Positions 31,526-32,499 of a DNA stretch of 32,499 bases are shown here, piece by piece. A program made the translations under genes and the position numbers. The stretch is taken from positions 1-32,499 of the forward strand of contig NZ_JAJDJU010000025.1 in the NCBI RefSeq assembly GCF_020567705.1, read 5' to 3'. The notes beneath the pieces were generated by a model, which had not been told where the DNA came from, did no database searches, and saw only the letters and a list, made by a program, of their open reading frames with translations. Source of the DNA: Acidocella sp. KAb 2-4. Its GTDB lineage: Bacteria > Pseudomonadota > Alphaproteobacteria > Acetobacterales > Acetobacteraceae. The first letter of the stretch is position 1. The number at the start of each line of letters is the position of its first letter.

Positions 31526-32041
31526 CTATTTTTTCGCCGGGTGAATGTGGTGATAGGCCCGGCCATGATACACGAGCCCGGAGGCGCTGCTGCCGAGCCG
31601 GATAGCCTGCACGGCGCAGAAAAACACCGTATGGGTGCCAACTTCGACGCTCTGGTCGATTTTGCAGTCCAGGCTGGCGGCGGCGCTCTCCAGCACCGGC
31701 GCGCCGGTGACCAGCCGCGTCCACCGCGCCCGCGCAAATCGCTGCGCCATCGGCAGATCGTCCTTGCCGGCGAAGATCGGCGATAATTCCTCGTGCTCAT
31801 GCCCCAATATGTTCACACAGAGCACCCCGGCGGCCTGCAACACGTCGTGCTGGCGGCTGCCGCGGTTGATGCAGACGAGCACGGTCGCCGGATCATCGGT
31901 GACGCTGCACACGGCGGAAACGGTGAGGCCGACATCGCCCTCCGGCCCCTTGGTGGTGACGATGTTCACCGCGGCGCCGAGCCGGGCCATGGCTTCGCGG
32001 AAGCTGTTGCGGTCAACAGCGGTGGAGTCGTTGCTCATCAT
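31526..32041 (-). CDS. Flavin reductase (RutF/HpaC-like)
   Basis: This NAD(P)H:flavin reductase supplies reduced FMN/FAD to a partner monooxygenase. The 171-residue product has the flavin-reductase-like split-barrel layout: FREAMARLGAAVNIVTTKGP, VGLTVSAVCSVTDDPATVLV, CINRGSRQHDVLQAAGVLCV, NILGHEHEELSPIFAG, and the C-terminal FFCAVQAIRLGSSASGLVYH, then GRAYHHI. No monooxygenase partner is in the window. The gene starts six bases after the dinB stop and its likely RBS (GGCGGA) overlaps that stop, so both probably share a transcript. MM at the start leaves a one-codon ambiguity. Confidence 0.9.
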   Translation of the reverse strand: MMSNDSTAVDRNSFREAMARLGAAVNIVTTKGPEGDVGLTVSAVCSVTDDPATVLVCINRGSRQHDVLQAAGVLCVNILGHEHEELSPIFAGKDDLPMAQRFARARWTRLVTGAPVLESAAASLDCKIDQSVEVGTHTVFFCAVQAIRLGSSASGLVYHGRAYHHIHPAKK

Positions 32042-32047
32042 GCTGGT

Positions 32048-32499
32048 TTATCCGCCTGAACCGGGCTTGGGCAAGCTGCGCCCGCGGCGGATCGCGCCAT
32101 CGCCGAAGCGGGCGCGCAGCGTGTCGATCGCCGTCTGCCGGGCGAGGCGGCGCGGGGTGAGCGTGTCGGCCAGATCGCCCTTATCGGCTAGCGCCGCCTC
32201 GGCCAGCGGCGCGGCGCCGATGCCGATCAGCCGGAAGGCGGTGCCATCCGCCTCGCGGTGCAGCAGCGGGCGGGCGGCGTCGAACAAAATGTCCGGCAAC
32301 TGGGTCGGGTTGGGCAGGCGCTGGCTGCGTGTGCGCGTGGCGAAGGCGGCGGTTTTCAGCTTCAACACGATGCCCGCCGCCGCCTGCTCATCGCGCCGCA
32401 GCCGCCGCCCCAGCGTCTCGCAGAGCCGCCACAGCTCCGCCTCCAGCGGCGCCAGCGCGCGCAGGTCGCTGGCGAAGGTGGTTTCCGCGCTGATCGATT
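32048..32499 (-). CDS. dinB: DNA polymerase IV (DinB), C-terminal part, cut by window end
   Basis: DinB is a Y-family translesion polymerase. The frame is open to the window edge. The visible 150 or so residues correspond to the end of the thumb and the little-finger domain: SISAETTFASDLRALAPLEA near the edge, then AAAGIVLKLKTAAFATRTRS and QRLPNPTQLPDILFDAARPL, FRLIGIGAAPL. The stretch from SISAE-x-T-F through LKLK-x-x-x-F-x-T-R-x is characteristic of Pol IV. The palm with the catalytic carboxylates lies outside the window. The C-terminus ends in a short basic tail (RRGRSLPKPGSGG) where a beta-clamp-binding motif is often found; none is obvious. Confidence 0.88.
   Translation of the reverse strand, partial: SISAETTFASDLRALAPLEAELWRLCETLGRRLRRDEQAAAGIVLKLKTAAFATRTRSQRLPNPTQLPDILFDAARPLLHREADGTAFRLIGIGAAPLAEAALADKGDLADTLTPRRLARQTAIDTLRARFGDGAIRRGRSLPKPGSGG

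Noticed and set aside
1-32499. CRISPR array, tRNA/rRNA genes, insertion sequences, prophage or toxin-antitoxin genes
   Set aside because: No spaced direct repeats, tRNA-like cloverleaf, transposase motifs, phage proteins or terminal repeats were seen on either strand by eye.

Overview
The window is GC-rich bacterial DNA with densely packed, mostly overlapping genes. The gene content suggests an alphaproteobacterium: a flagellar locus with FliA/FlgM/FlgN/FliD/FliS, a MotA/MotB pair inside the structural operon, and an nfu-(rutE)-tsaB-rimI housekeeping string. Acetobacteraceae/Rhodospirillales is my best guess. That is inference from gene content and base composition, because no rRNA or other taxonomic marker lies in the window.

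Region 1 (1-19815) is one long flagellar cluster, all on the + strand. It opens with the C-terminal end of fliG. It then runs fliK, a fused fliM-fliN gene, fliQ, flhA, a short fliA-type sigma factor, motA, motB, a small unrecognised membrane protein, fliH, fliI and fliJ. These genes overlap or sit within about 12 bases of each other, so the block reads as one translationally coupled operon. After a 47-base gap come flgL, a 1148-residue multidomain sulfotransferase/glycosyltransferase, and flgA. The filament genes follow: fliC with its own leader and a 3' hairpin, fliD, fliS, flgM and an FlgN-like chaperone. The cluster thus encodes the motor switch, export gate and ATPase, stator, late sigma factor with its anti-sigma factor, filament and cap. 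It also carries an embedded enzyme that may decorate a flagellar surface structure. fliF, fliP, fliR, flhB, flgK, flhF/flhG and the rod-hook genes are not in the window.

Region 2 (19981-32499) is general metabolism and housekeeping. It holds an APC-family permease ending in a strong hairpin, a convergent thioredoxin-fold [2Fe-2S] ferredoxin, and a DUF255/YyaL-type thioredoxin-domain protein coupled to a Tat-exported MsrB. Next are a 2-oxoglutarate/Fe(II) oxygenase divergent from an FGGY sugar kinase, a DODA-type extradiol dioxygenase, and nfu - rutE-like nitroreductase - tsaB - rimI. It closes with a Ppx/GppA phosphatase and, on the minus strand, dinB (cut by the window edge) followed by a flavin reductase.

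The points most worth a second look are the sulfotransferase-glycosyltransferase fusion between flgL and flgA, the FliM-FliN fusion with an internal ribosome-binding site that could also yield free FliN, the FliA that appears to lack sigma region 3, and the unrecognised 85-residue membrane protein between motB and fliH. I found no tRNA, rRNA, CRISPR array, insertion sequence or prophage. No gene-free stretch exceeds 300 bases; the longest is 165 bases (19816-19980).
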